A stretch of DNA of 64,000 bases from Mongoliitalea lutea (lineage in GTDB: Bacteria; Bacteroidota; Bacteroidia; Cytophagales; Cyclobacteriaceae), in NCBI RefSeq assembly GCF_014652135.1, contig NZ_BMYF01000012.1, positions 75,231-139,230 on the forward strand. The letters are read 5' to 3'. The translations under genes and the position numbers were made by a program. Below the pieces are notes generated by a model that saw only the letters and a list, made by a program, of their open reading frames with translations, was not told the origin of the DNA and did no database searches. Shown piece after piece: positions 7,984 through 17,187 of this stretch (positions are counted from its first letter, which is position 1; every line of letters starts with the position of its first letter).

Positions 7984-8586
7984 ATGAATAAGAGGATTAG
8001 TCCCAAAGACTCTGAACTAATCAGACAGTATAGAAGCGGTTCTGAACACGCATTTGAGAAATTAGTAGACAAGTATAAGTCTAGAGTTTATACCACAATT
8101 TACCTGATTGTCAAAGATCAGGCGATTGCAGAAGATTTACTACAGGATGTATTTGTAAAGGTTGTTCAAACCTTAAATGCAGATGGTTACAACGAGGAGG
8201 GAAAATTTCAGCCATGGTTGATGCGGATTGCACATAATCTAGCCATTGATCATTTCCGAAAACGTAAACGCTACCCTACCATTTTGATGGAGGATGGCAG
8301 TAATGTTTTCAACACCATGGAGTTTGCCGAACGGACCATTGAGGAAATCCGTATCCAAGAGGATACGACCCAATTGGTCCGTAGACTCATTGATGAGTTA
8401 CCTGAAACACAGAAAGAGGTGCTTATCATGAGACATTACATGGACATGAGTTTTCAAGAGATTGCCGAGCAAACAGGCGTCAGCATCAATACTGCATTGG
8501 GCAGAATGCGCTATGCCTTGATGAACTTGAGGAAAATGATGAAACAATTAAATGTTGCCTATGATAAAACCTTTTACCCCAAATGA
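7984..8586 (+). CDS. ECF-type RNA polymerase sigma factor
   Basis: 200 residues. Region 2 includes DLLQDVFVKV with the -10 recognition helix (FQPWLMRIAHNLAIDHFRK). Region 4 is a helix-turn-helix (MSFQEIAEQTGVSINTALGRMRYAL). A roughly 45-residue linker separates them. It directs core polymerase to a specific promoter set. The 3' end overlaps a small ORF beginning at 8552 or 8561, as expected for a sigma factor with its regulator, though the partner has no recognisable zinc-binding anti-sigma motif and no membrane helix. It could instead be a general growth-linked sigma factor. Confidence 0.93.
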   Translation: MNKRISPKDSELIRQYRSGSEHAFEKLVDKYKSRVYTTIYLIVKDQAIAEDLLQDVFVKVVQTLNADGYNEEGKFQPWLMRIAHNLAIDHFRKRKRYPTILMEDGSNVFNTMEFAERTIEEIRIQEDTTQLVRRLIDELPETQKEVLIMRHYMDMSFQEIAEQTGVSINTALGRMRYALMNLRKMMKQLNVAYDKTFYPK

Positions 8587-8794
8587 CCTGGTACGATACA
8601 TCTATCAGGAAATGAGCGAGGGAGAAACAGAATTGCTAGTGCAGGCCTTACACAGGGATGAGTTACTGATGGAAGAGTATTTGGAATTGCTGAGCACAAT
8701 GCAACACCTGGATCAAGCAATGATCAGTCCTTCGGAAAGTGTAGTAAAGAGCATTCTTAAGAAAGCCAAATCTACCGGACTTGAAAAAGTTTAA
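8561..8794 (+). CDS. Small helical protein partnered with the sigma factor, 77 aa
   Basis: The ORF overlaps the end of the sigma factor gene. ATG 8561 was chosen (MIKPFTPNDLVRYIY); ATG 8552 is in the same frame and would add three residues. It is acidic and predicted helical, with Glu/Leu-rich segments (EMSEGETELLVQALH, MEEYLELLSTMQ) and no Cys or His cluster. Position and overlap suggest a regulator of the sigma factor, possibly a cytoplasmic anti-sigma protein, but no family motif proves this. Two hairpins end the operon, the second (8838-8869) a proper terminator. Confidence 0.65.
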   Translation: MIKPFTPNDLVRYIYQEMSEGETELLVQALHRDELLMEEYLELLSTMQHLDQAMISPSESVVKSILKKAKSTGLEKV

Positions 8795-8837
8795 AAAATT
8801 TAAACATTGGTAAGGAGCAAAGTCTCCTTTTATCAAA

Positions 8838-8869
8838 GGTTAGCCTAAATCAAAGGCTAGCCTTTTTTT
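8838..8869. terminator. Terminator between the sigma operon and convergent minus-strand genes
   Basis: GGTTAGCC / GGCTAGCC stem (8838-8845 with 8855-8862, one G-T pair) followed by seven T. A second short hairpin (AAGGAG/CTCCTT) lies just upstream at about 8813-8830. Confidence 0.8.
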
Positions 8870-8889
8870 GTGGTGAAAAGCTTTTCCAA

Positions 8890-9117
8890 TTATAGAAATC
8901 GCCTTCTCTCTTTCATGTATTTATATTGTCTAGACCGAGGTTTGTTTGTTCGTGTGAAGTAAGCCAAAGAGCCCAGAATTGGAAATGCTAGGATTATCCA
9001 AAACCAAAAAAATTCTTGTTTTTTTAATTCACAACGTCTAAGGCGAATCAATAAATGACCAATCGAGTATATGGTCAATGAAAGATAAACGATGAAAATA
9101 ATTAAAATTTCACTCAT
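8890..9117 (-). CDS. Small membrane protein with a PLDc_N-like domain
   Basis: 75 residues with two membrane helices: about 2-24 (EILIIFIVYLSLTIYSIGHLL) and about 37-55 (FFWFWIILAFPILGSLAYF). A basic tail follows. The second helix with its W-x-I-x-x-x-x-P-x-x-G-x-x-x-YF pattern resembles the phospholipase D N-terminal (PLDc_N) membrane module found as a free-standing protein in many bacteria. The function is unknown. ATG 9117 overlaps the stop of the upstream esterase gene by four bases, so the two are cotranscribed. Confidence 0.65.
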   Translation of the reverse strand: MSEILIIFIVYLSLTIYSIGHLLIRLRRCELKKQEFFWFWIILAFPILGSLAYFTRTNKPRSRQYKYMKERRRFL

Positions 9118-9974
9118 GGTATGTATTGTCTTATAAACGCTTCAGCATCATTTAAGAGATCAAGATATGTTTCTTCACTAAACCCGTGACCTTTTCCCTC
9201 AAAGTATTGTACAAGTTTGGGTACATTATTTTCACCGAGCACTCGCTCCAATTCCTGACTTTGGGAAACAGGGACAACCGTATCAGCAGTGCCATGGAAA
9301 AAAGCAGTTGGCACTGAATTGTTGGTAATAAAATTAAGTGGGGAGCTATTAATGTATAATTGCTGTTCGGTATTAATGTCTCCAATCATGCTATTAAATA
9401 ATATCCCAGCAAAAGCATTGGTCTGAGCTAGCATGATCAAATCGGTCGGTGGAAATAGTGCTACGCAGACGTCTACAAAATTTTGGTCATTTTTGTAGCT
9501 ATGCAGCAAAGCCAAATGACCCCCGGCACTGGCACCTGCCAAGACTACTTTATCCGACAGATTCCATTCCCTCAATTTGGATTTGATAAAATTGATAGCG
9601 GCCTTTACATCTTCTTCCTGGGCCGGAAATCGATTAACATTTCCCAATAAATTGAAAAGTCTGTAATTGATGGCAATGTAGGCATAATCTTCTTGTACTG
9701 ATTCAAATAAAGGTTTGAAGTCTCTAAACTCTGCTTTGTCTCCATCAATCCACGCCCCACCATGTATCCAAATCAGTACTTTGGTTCGTTTCTGCGACCG
9801 GTTTGCGGGCAAATACACATCCATCTTTTGACGTTCAGCCATCCCATAAGCTAGGTCTGATAGTTCGATCGCTACGGATGGATCAAGTGCTGGTTCAGAA
9901 TCTTGTTGACAACTACTGAAGACAAATGCAATCAAAAAGCCAACGAAGAGGGATCGAGTAAAGAGTTTTTTCAT
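9114..9974 (-). CDS. Alpha/beta-hydrolase lipoprotein (BD-FAE/esterase-like)
   Basis: 286 residues with a lipoprotein signal (FVFSSC lipobox at about residue 21), so it is probably anchored in the outer membrane or periplasm. Alpha/beta hydrolase motifs are the HGGAW oxyanion element (about 71), the nucleophile elbow GASAGG with the catalytic Ser, Asp in HGTADTVVP and His in GKGHGF near the end. It most likely hydrolyses carboxyl esters; the substrate is unknown. The gene runs divergently from nth. Confidence 0.88.
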   Translation of the reverse strand: MKKLFTRSLFVGFLIAFVFSSCQQDSEPALDPSVAIELSDLAYGMAERQKMDVYLPANRSQKRTKVLIWIHGGAWIDGDKAEFRDFKPLFESVQEDYAYIAINYRLFNLLGNVNRFPAQEEDVKAAINFIKSKLREWNLSDKVVLAGASAGGHLALLHSYKNDQNFVDVCVALFPPTDLIMLAQTNAFAGILFNSMIGDINTEQQLYINSSPLNFITNNSVPTAFFHGTADTVVPVSQSQELERVLGENNVPKLVQYFEGKGHGFSEETYLDLLNDAEAFIRQYIP

Positions 9975-10068
9975 GATGAATGAATTTAAAAGCTACAATT
10001 TACAAACGTTGCTAAGAAAAACTTGTTATTAAATTGATAATTTGCTTTCCAAATTAACTGAGTAGCCC

Positions 10069-10746
10069 ATGCTAAAGAAAGAACGATACGCCGCTTTTAT
10101 CAATTATTTTTCTGAAAATATGCCTGTTGCAGAAACAGAATTGGAGTATGATGATCCATTTCAGCTATTGGTAGCAGTCGTCTTGAGTGCACAATGTACT
10201 GATAAGCGGGTGAATATCGTTACCAGAAAACTCTTTCCTGCTTTTCCTACACCGGAACATTTGGCAGCGTCTAATTTTGATGAGCTCTTTCCTTATATCC
10301 GTTCCGTTTCGTATCCGAATAATAAGACTAAACATTTACTTGGATTAGGGAAAATGCTCGTGGAGGATTTTAATTCGGAGGTTCCTTCTACCGTGGAGGA
10401 GTTGATCAAGCTACCTGGTGTAGGTAGAAAGACAGCCAATGTGATAACCTCCGTGGTGTGGAATCAACCCAATATGGCTGTGGATACCCATGTATTCCGT
10501 GTATCCAAGCGTTTGGGCTTGGTGCCGCAAAAATCCAAAACACCACTTGAGGTAGAAAAACAGTTGGTGAAATTTATTCCTAAGCAGCACATTCATGTAG
10601 CGCATCATTGGCTGATTTTGCATGGGCGGTATGTTTGTCTAGCCCGAAGACCAAAATGTGAGGAGTGCAAGATCACCCATTTTTGTAGGCATTTTGAGAA
10701 AAATGTACAGCCCAAAATGTTAGAAAACCCAGAAAACAAGGGTTGA
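10069..10746 (+). CDS. nth: Endonuclease III
   Basis: A base-excision repair DNA glycosylase/AP lyase for oxidised pyrimidines. 225 residues. The helix-hairpin-helix LPGVGRKTANV carries the catalytic Lys, and the catalytic Asp is in VDTHVFRVS. The C-terminal iron-sulfur loop has Cys spaced C-x6-C-x2-C-x5-C (CLARRPKCEECKITHFC). All key residues are present and the length is normal. It is followed after one base by the asparagine synthase ORF, so the two may be cotranscribed by chance. Confidence 0.97.
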   Translation: MLKKERYAAFINYFSENMPVAETELEYDDPFQLLVAVVLSAQCTDKRVNIVTRKLFPAFPTPEHLAASNFDELFPYIRSVSYPNNKTKHLLGLGKMLVEDFNSEVPSTVEELIKLPGVGRKTANVITSVVWNQPNMAVDTHVFRVSKRLGLVPQKSKTPLEVEKQLVKFIPKQHIHVAHHWLILHGRYVCLARRPKCEECKITHFCRHFEKNVQPKMLENPENKG

Positions 10747-10747
10747 G

Positions 10748-11461
10748 ATGTGTGGGATTAATTTGCTCATTCGAAAAAACAATCTAAGAGAAGGCATTCA
10801 ACACATGATGTGGGCTACTGCCCATCGTGGTCCTGATCATTCAGCATTCCATGTGCATGAGCAACAACTAGCTTTTGCAGGAAATCGCCTGAAAATTTTG
10901 GATATGAGCGATGCTTCCAATCAGCCTTTTTGGTCGGAAGACCGACAGCAAGTGTTGGTTTGGAATGGGGCTTTGTACAATTACCAAGACCTGAGAAATC
11001 TGTTATTGGAAGCAGGCTATCGATTTAAAACCAACTCTGATACAGAAGTGCTACTCTATTGGTTAACTTATAAAGGAGTAGATGGACTGAAGGCCTGTAA
11101 AGGGATGTTTGCTCTCGCTTTTATTGATTTTCGCTCCAATCATGTGATTATCTTACGGGATATTTCAGGTGAAAAGCCACTGTATTATTGGAATGAAGGT
11201 CAGGAATGGATCTTTTCCTCTGAGCAAAGAGGGGTTTTAGCTGCACTCACCAATCGACCTGCAATCGCACGCGATCAATTGGAGGCATTTTTTACCATAA
11301 GGCATACCCTTCCAGATCAGGGTTTTTTTGAGGGAATTACTCAGCTCTTGCCTGGTCATGGATTGGTATTGGATTTTGATGGAAATATCATTCAATCGGT
11401 ACAATTCCTCTACCCACTTTTGAAGGTAAGCGAACTCAGGAAAATTTTGAAGAACTATTAA
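10748..11461 (+). pseudogene. asnB: Asparagine synthase (glutamine-hydrolysing), N-terminal part before a frameshift
   Basis: This frame encodes the class II glutamine amidotransferase half of AsnB: MCGI with the catalytic Cys2, AHRGPDH, ETTL-region equivalent NSDTEVLLY, and RDISGEKPLYY. The frame then runs out at about 11402-11418 into a meaningless tail. The synthetase half continues in another frame (C-terminal part to 12528). Reading upstream in that second frame gives a sensible continuation (PLPTFEGKRTQENFEELL), so one base seems to be missing near 11405-11407, or two are extra. Joined, the product would be about 593 residues, a normal AsnB length. Either it is a broken gene or there is a sequencing error. 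Confidence 0.85.
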
Positions 11462-12528
11462 AAGATGCCATTCTGCATAATTTTCATACCGAGCGAGCCG
11501 TGGGAATGGTTTTCAGTGGTGGAGTGGACTCAACCTTACTTTATGCACTTTGGTATGAGGAGACCATGCAGCCCATGCCAACATTTACAGCAACTTTTGA
11601 GGTACGATACCAACGTAAATATACCGACCCCCGATTTGTTGATAAGTTGCAAGGTCTGTATCCCAGTCTTCATCATCCAGTTGCTATTTCATTATCCAAG
11701 GTTCAGGAATTTTGGGATGACTATATCAAGGATTTAGATATGCCAATTGGGGATAGTGCAAGTTTCTTGACTTGGATGATTGCCAAGGAAGCCAAGGAGG
11801 AAGTTCAGGTGCTTATATCCGGAGCTGGAGCGGATGAATTATTTGGTGGTTACAATCGGCATGCTGCGTATGCAAAATATCTAAGAAATCCATCTTTGTA
11901 TAGCTCGTTAAAATGGGCACTACCCCTTTTGGGTGGCATTCGTTCTGTACACAAATTTCTTTCAGCTGTTGACTCAAATGCTTCCAAAACCTTCCTGCGA
12001 ATGGCAGCTTTGGAAAATCCAACAGCTGATTTTGAGGAGAGCTTATTGGGCTTTTATCCCCAAAATAAAAGCCCATATAAGGCAGCCTTGGAGTGGGACC
12101 GAACAGTTTATCTGGTGAATGATATTTTAAAAATTCATGATAATGCCTGCATGGCCCACGGCATCGAAGGGAGAGCACCTTATCTTTCCCAAGAACTGAT
12201 TGCCATGAGCCAAGGGATGACTGAAGAAGAGCATTTGAAGCTGTTGGGAAAGCAGTGGCTAAAAGAAGCCTTGATCAAGCGAGGCCTGGGGGGGATTGCT
12301 AGGCGGAAAAAACTGGGCTTTGGACTTCCTTTGCAGGAATGGTTGCAGGAGAAGGAGTTTAGAAATTGGGTTTTTTCTGAAATATCAAGACTGGCACCAC
12401 CTTGGGAAGCACATTTTCCTGAACAAATTCGTAGGTTTGTGCAAGCACCGGAGCGAATAGAGTCCAGTAAGTTTTTGCAGGTTTGGAATTTATTTCTGCT
12501 CCTTTCATGGCTTGAAAAACACAGCTAA
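11461..12528 (+). pseudogene. asnB: Asparagine synthase, C-terminal synthetase part after the frameshift
   Basis: Continuation of the 10748 gene in a different frame. It starts in sense at about 11404; the first start-like codon is GTG 11500. It carries the PPi-loop SGGVDS for ATP, GADELFGGYNRH for aspartate/adenylate handling and EGRAPYLSQEL, so every synthetase motif is intact. Only the frame change near 11402-11418 separates it from its amidotransferase half. Without glutaminase activity a separate C-terminal protein would depend on free ammonia. It is three bases upstream of the next glycosyltransferase gene, so the gene belongs to the polysaccharide locus, where such enzymes may amidate sugars (inference). 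Confidence 0.85.
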
Positions 12529-12530
12529 TT

Positions 12531-13739
12531 ATGCGTATTTTCTACATTCACCAATATTTTGTTACGCCCAAACAAGGTGGGGCTACTCGCTCCTACCATC
12601 TTGCCAAAGGTATGGTGCAGCATGGTTTGGATGTGGAAATGATCACCACTCACGCGGAAGATTTTTATGATTTTAAAATCATAGATGGGATCAAGGTACA
12701 TTACCTCCCAGTGGAGTATTCTCAAAAAATGGGCTTCTTTAAGCGAGTTTGGGCGTTTTTAGGGTTTGTTCGTCAAGCCAAAAAGTTGATCTCCAAGCTT
12801 CCTCGTCCGGACTATTTGTATGTCACCTCTACTCCGCTGACGACTGGCTTGATTGGTTTATGGGCCAAACAGAAATTAGCTATCCCCTACATCTTTGAAG
12901 TAAGAGATCTTTGGCCGGATGCGCCTATTCAAGTGGGTGTTATCAAAAATGCCCTTTTGAAAAGGTACCTGTGGGCCTTGGAGAAAAAAATTTACAGGCA
13001 GGCACTGAAGATTGTAGCGCTGTCTCCAGGAATAGCCAATGCTATCCGAAGCAAAGTACCAACAGCTGAAGTTTCGATTATCCCCAATTTTGCAGATTTA
13101 TCCATTTTTCAGATAGCCCCTAAAGCTCCTGAGATTCTTCAAAAGTTTGAATTGCAGGATCGATTGACCATCATCTATGCAGGGGCCATTGGTAAAGTAA
13201 ATGCTTTACATGAGTTAGTGGAATTAGCCTCCCGTAAGCCGTATCAATTTCTGATTATGGGTGAAGGTTCCGAGTTAAATTCTCTCAAACAACAAGCTAT
13301 CAATCATAACTTGACAAATGTTCGTTTCTTCTCCTTTGGTTCCAAGCTACAGGTGCAGGAACTGATGACCTGTGCGGATATGGCATTTATTTCGTTTGAG
13401 CGATTACCAGTATTCAAAACCAATAGTCCCAACAAATTTTTTGACGCCTTGGCCATGGGTAAAGCTATCTTGATCAATCAAAAGGGATGGGTATGGGAGT
13501 TGGTCAAAAGTCAGAAATTAGGTTTGTACCACGATACCTCCAATGTGAACAAGACTATCCAACAACTGGAAGAATTAGCCCAAAATCCTACTTTGCTCAA
13601 GGATATGCAAAGAAATGCCCGGCAGTTGGCTGAGTCCTATTTTAATTCGGATGTCGCAGTGGCGAAGGTCCTGCATGTCTTGGACCCGCAACAGTTCCCA
13701 GCTGCTATCAACGACGAGGCTTATATCCGGACTGCCTGA
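12531..13739 (+). CDS. GT4 glycosyltransferase (WbuB-like)
   Basis: 402 residues with two Rossmann-like halves. The N-terminal half has the GGATRSYHLAKGM loop common to WbuB/GT4 enzymes and PYIFEVRDLWPDAPI. The C-terminal half has the donor-binding region IIYAGAIGKVN, MGEGSE and TNSPNKFFDALAMGKAI with the acidic/Asn-Pro-Asn-K motif. It is a cytoplasmic, membrane-associated enzyme adding a sugar to a lipid-linked oligosaccharide; the sugar is unknown. It is adjacent to asnB. Its last 32 bases overlap the end of the opposite gldB gene. Confidence 0.9.
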   Translation: MRIFYIHQYFVTPKQGGATRSYHLAKGMVQHGLDVEMITTHAEDFYDFKIIDGIKVHYLPVEYSQKMGFFKRVWAFLGFVRQAKKLISKLPRPDYLYVTSTPLTTGLIGLWAKQKLAIPYIFEVRDLWPDAPIQVGVIKNALLKRYLWALEKKIYRQALKIVALSPGIANAIRSKVPTAEVSIIPNFADLSIFQIAPKAPEILQKFELQDRLTIIYAGAIGKVNALHELVELASRKPYQFLIMGEGSELNSLKQQAINHNLTNVRFFSFGSKLQVQELMTCADMAFISFERLPVFKTNSPNKFFDALAMGKAILINQKGWVWELVKSQKLGLYHDTSNVNKTIQQLEELAQNPTLLKDMQRNARQLAESYFNSDVAVAKVLHVLDPQQFPAAINDEAYIRTA

Positions 13740-14703
13740 AAATCTTGTTCTTGTCAGATTCACGCATGAGGTCAGGTAAGGATAACTTATTGTTGAAGCG
13801 GTAATCGTCTACGATATTCCACCCAAGCCAACGTCCGATTCTTCCAGGTGCATCGGGGCTGATTTCATCCGTGAAAGGGGCCTCTCCTGTATATTTCCTG
13901 ATTTCAAAGGGATTGGTTTCAAAGAATAAATCATTCTCTACAAAATGTGCCCAAATAAACTCCTCATTTGCCCAGCAAGCTGCAACTTCCTCTGCTGTGT
14001 AGCCAATGATGTAATCATCTGATGTACAAGGCAACACACTTTTGGTAAAATGGTAGGCCTTTCCATAAAAAATCATTTCGGCCAAAAGGGAGTTTTGACT
14101 CATATCTGTCTCGTTGAAAAAGGAAGAAATCGCTGTGACAATGTTTGGAAGGATGTATTCTTTTTGATAGCGTTTACTGATATATTGGGGCAAATCAGGT
14201 GGTTGGAATCTGTGGGTAAAAGGTAAATAATAATCCAAACCAATAACCAAAAGGTCATCTGTAACTACTAAATCCGAGCTAAAACCACTTACAAAGGTGT
14301 ACACTTTTGGTATTTTGAATTCGGGGAAATAGTAACTGATGTATGCAAATGCATTTTCCAATTCCCTTTCCAATTCCTGAATGTCTCCAAACTCCTGTTG
14401 CACTTCCTCAAACAATTCCATCATCAAGGAATCCTGATGAATCATCCATAATTCGGCAGCTAACTCTTCTTTGGAATCGTAAGTATTGGCTAATAAATAT
14501 TTTTCGGCAAATAAAGGATGATCTTCCAAAAGGTATAGCATTTCGGCTTCATCTGTTGCCTGAAAAAAGGCATCTTCCAAGCGCTCTATTGTGATAGAAG
14601 GCTTGACAGCCAAAATTTCTGGATCAAGTTCACAGGATTTCTGTCCTTGCCTACAGGAAAAGAGTAAGAAAAAAAACAATGCCCAAATCCAAGTTTTTCT
14701 CAT
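13708..14703 (-). CDS. gldB: Gliding motility lipoprotein GldB
   Basis: 331 residues from ATG 14703, chosen because a lipoprotein signal follows at once (FFFLLFSC). The longer ORF from 14802 would add 33 residues without a signal. GldB is a membrane lipoprotein of Bacteroidota required for gliding motility and linked to the type IX secretion apparatus. The sequence shows the long helical, aromatic-rich body (ELENAFAYISYYFPEFKIP, then FVSGFSSDLVVTDDLLVIG) and the C-terminal GRIGRWLGWNIVDDY region typical of GldB-like proteins. It is convergent with the upstream glycosyltransferase gene and divergent from the fasciclin gene, and lies within the polysaccharide locus. Confidence 0.85.
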   Translation of the reverse strand: MRKTWIWALFFFLLFSCRQGQKSCELDPEILAVKPSITIERLEDAFFQATDEAEMLYLLEDHPLFAEKYLLANTYDSKEELAAELWMIHQDSLMMELFEEVQQEFGDIQELERELENAFAYISYYFPEFKIPKVYTFVSGFSSDLVVTDDLLVIGLDYYLPFTHRFQPPDLPQYISKRYQKEYILPNIVTAISSFFNETDMSQNSLLAEMIFYGKAYHFTKSVLPCTSDDYIIGYTAEEVAACWANEEFIWAHFVENDLFFETNPFEIRKYTGEAPFTDEISPDAPGRIGRWLGWNIVDDYRFNNKLSLPDLMRESDKNKIFRQSGYKPRR

Positions 14704-14819
14704 GTTTTTGTGGTTTTTGCCTTCAAATCTACACTTTAACGATGATAAATCAGCAATAAGTTTAGGAGTGTACAATTTTCTCACGAGATTTGTTACCTTC
14801 AACCATTGGGTAATAGATC

Positions 14820-16175
14820 ATGTTCATGCGTTTTTCCGCTGCCATTATTCGTTTAACGGGACTTTTCTTGGTTATTAGTATGCTTTTTTCATGCTATAAT
14901 GAAGACCTACCGCCAAGTCAGGAAGGCTCACTTTGGGAAATCATCGAAGTTGATCCCGAATTTTCATTGTTGCGGACAGCTGTAATTCGTGCAGGCCTTG
15001 ATTCAGCTTTGCGAGCTGTTGGTCCGATTACCTTATTTGCTCCTGATAATGCGGCCATGCAGCAGACTTTGCAGGAATTGGGTGTACCATCCATTAACAT
15101 GGTTCCTGTAGATTTTCTGCAAGCAGTGTTATTGTATCATTTGATACCCGGGAGGAATTTAAGAGCCCAACTGAATACGGGTTCTAGGGAGACACTTCTC
15201 CCAGGATTTACATTGAATATCCGTGTGGAGGGTTCCGCTGTGATTTTGAATGGGGAATACCAAGTTACCTCAACCAATATTGATGCGAGAAATGGCGTGA
15301 TGCATGTGATCGACCGGATGATGATCCCTCCCACCAATACGCTCTTAGATGTGGCGCAGGATAATGGCTACACGGCATTTATTGCGGCAGTGGTAGCGGC
15401 AGGGTTGGAAGATCAGCTCGTACAAGGTGGACCATTTACCGTCATGGTGCCTACCAATACGGCTATTAACGCCTACTTGGCGGCCAATAATATCACTATT
15501 GAAGAGTTCCTAAGTTCTCCACAGTTGCAATCCATTATAGGATATCATGTAATACCAGGTCTTTTGCAATCTTCTGCTTTCCAGCGGGGACAGCGGAATA
15601 CCCTGACGGATACACCTCTCTATTTTAGCCAAGCGCCTAACGGAAACTTTTTCTTGAACGGTACCAGTCGTATAGTCCGTACCAATTTGACTGCGGACAA
15701 TGGAATTATCCATGAAATAGATCAGGTGATTACAAGGCCTTTACAAAATATTGCGGAAGTTTTAGATTCAAGCGCAACAGCCGCTAATCCCGAGTTTACC
15801 TTACTTCGAAGAGCAATTCTTCATGCAGGACTTTTGGAAGCTTTCCAGGGAAGATTTGAGGATAATTTGACTGTTTTTGCTCCAACGGATGAAGCATTTG
15901 AGGCCTTATTGGAAGAGCTAAACCTGTCAACAGTGGAAGATATTCCCTTAGAGACACTCACTTCGGTTTTGTTGTATCATGTGATAGATGAGCGCATTTT
16001 TACACCCGACCTACGGGAAGCATCCAATATTCTAACCTTATTGGAAGGGGAATCAGTCTTGGTTAACTTAGCAGAGAACAGGATCAATGGAGCTTTACTT
16101 ATTCCCAACAAGCGCAATATTTTGGCTCAAAATGGAGTTATCCATGGAATAGATCAAGTGCTTATCCCGGAGTAG
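14820..16175 (+). CDS. Fasciclin-domain lipoprotein with three FAS1 repeats
   Basis: 451 residues. A lipoprotein signal (VISMLFSC, Cys about 25) is followed by three FAS1 domains at about 40-170, 175-305 and 315-450. Each shows the H1 motif (ITLFAPDNAAM, FTVMVPTNTAI, LTVFAPTDEAF) and the H2 motif (GVMHVIDRMM, GIIHEIDQVI, GVIHGIDQVL). FAS1 domains mediate cell-surface adhesion. ATG 14826 is an alternative start. It ends one base before the radical SAM gene, so the two form an operon, which ties this adhesin-like lipoprotein to the polysaccharide locus. Confidence 0.92.
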   Translation: MFMRFSAAIIRLTGLFLVISMLFSCYNEDLPPSQEGSLWEIIEVDPEFSLLRTAVIRAGLDSALRAVGPITLFAPDNAAMQQTLQELGVPSINMVPVDFLQAVLLYHLIPGRNLRAQLNTGSRETLLPGFTLNIRVEGSAVILNGEYQVTSTNIDARNGVMHVIDRMMIPPTNTLLDVAQDNGYTAFIAAVVAAGLEDQLVQGGPFTVMVPTNTAINAYLAANNITIEEFLSSPQLQSIIGYHVIPGLLQSSAFQRGQRNTLTDTPLYFSQAPNGNFFLNGTSRIVRTNLTADNGIIHEIDQVITRPLQNIAEVLDSSATAANPEFTLLRRAILHAGLLEAFQGRFEDNLTVFAPTDEAFEALLEELNLSTVEDIPLETLTSVLLYHVIDERIFTPDLREASNILTLLEGESVLVNLAENRINGALLIPNKRNILAQNGVIHGIDQVLIPE

Positions 16176-16176
16176 T

Positions 16177-17187
16177 ATGCAATTGTCAAAGAAAAGAATT
16201 CAATGGTTGGGCTATTGGCAGCATTTAAGCTTTTCCAAAATATGGAATCTTATTCAACTCTATCTTTCTTTTCAAGTTTCTCGATTGCTTCAGAGACCTA
16301 TCATGTGGGGAAGACCCGCAACCTTATCCATTGAGCCAACGACAAGTTGTAATCTCCGCTGCCCGGAATGTCCAAGTGGCTTGAGGAGTTTTACCCGTCC
16401 CACAGGAATGATAGCTATTGGCTTGTTTGAAAAAATCATTCAAGAAAATCATCAACATCTGCATTACCTCCATCTGTATTTTCAGGGCGAGCCTTTTTTG
16501 CATCCTCATTTTACCAAATTAATTGAAATTGCCCATACCTACGGGGTTTATACAGCAACCTCTACAAATGCCCACTACCTGACGCAGGCCAATGTGGCTA
16601 AAACACTTCAATCAGGGTTGCGGCAGTTGATTGTTTCTGTGGATGGGATTACCCAAGAGATTTACGAAAACTACCGTGTAGGAGGAAAACTTGCTAAAGT
16701 TGAGGAAGGAATCCGTCGGTTGATTCAAACCAGAAATGAGCGAAACCTTCGCTATCCCTATGTTATTCTTCAATTTTTGGTAACTGGGGTCAATGAACAT
16801 CAGATTCCTGCGCTACAGGAATGGTGTGAAAACTTGGAGGTGGACGAGCTGCAGCTAAAGTCCACGCAAATTTATAATTACGAAGATGGCTCTCCCCTTA
16901 TTCCCACCAATTTGGAATATTCCAGATATATACCTGATGGGAAGGGAAAGTGGAAATTAAAAAAACAACCCGAAAATAAATGTTGGAGAATGTGGCAAGG
17001 CTCGGTCATCACTTGGGATGGTCGCGTGGTCCCCTGTTGTTTTGATAAAGATGCTTCACATGTTTTTGGATCTGTGAAAGAAAACTCTTTGGCATCCATT
17101 TGGAGGAATGCTCCGTATCAGGCTTTCAGAGGACAGTTGTTGGCAGACCGGACACAGATAGAGATTTGTAGCAATTGTACCGAATAA
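16177..17187 (+). CDS. Radical SAM protein with SPASM-type C-terminal cluster
   Basis: 336 residues. The radical SAM 4Fe-4S motif CNLRCPEC (C-x3-C-x2-C) is at about residue 58, followed by the GEPFLH SAM-binding region. The C-terminal domain has NKCWRMWQGSVITWDGRVVPCC and a final CSNC, which is the SPASM/Twitch pattern that binds an auxiliary cluster. It would carry out SAM-dependent radical chemistry on a peptide or small substrate. It starts one base after the fasciclin stop and 192 bases before the exporter gene, so a role in modifying a surface polymer or lipoprotein is possible but unproven. Confidence 0.85.
   Translation: MQLSKKRIQWLGYWQHLSFSKIWNLIQLYLSFQVSRLLQRPIMWGRPATLSIEPTTSCNLRCPECPSGLRSFTRPTGMIAIGLFEKIIQENHQHLHYLHLYFQGEPFLHPHFTKLIEIAHTYGVYTATSTNAHYLTQANVAKTLQSGLRQLIVSVDGITQEIYENYRVGGKLAKVEEGIRRLIQTRNERNLRYPYVILQFLVTGVNEHQIPALQEWCENLEVDELQLKSTQIYNYEDGSPLIPTNLEYSRYIPDGKGKWKLKKQPENKCWRMWQGSVITWDGRVVPCCFDKDASHVFGSVKENSLASIWRNAPYQAFRGQLLADRTQIEICSNCTE

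Noticed and set aside
11402..11420. Programmed -1 frameshift in asnB
   Set aside because: No canonical slippery heptamer or clear downstream structure was seen, so a lost base is simpler.
11465..11737. 90-aa ORF in the asnB region
   Set aside because: It is an off-frame shadow of the synthetase half. The real synthetase frame carries SGGVDS.
14591..14878. 95-aa plus-strand ORF over the gldB start
   Set aside because: It is antisense to the gldB signal peptide and overlaps the fasciclin start in another frame.
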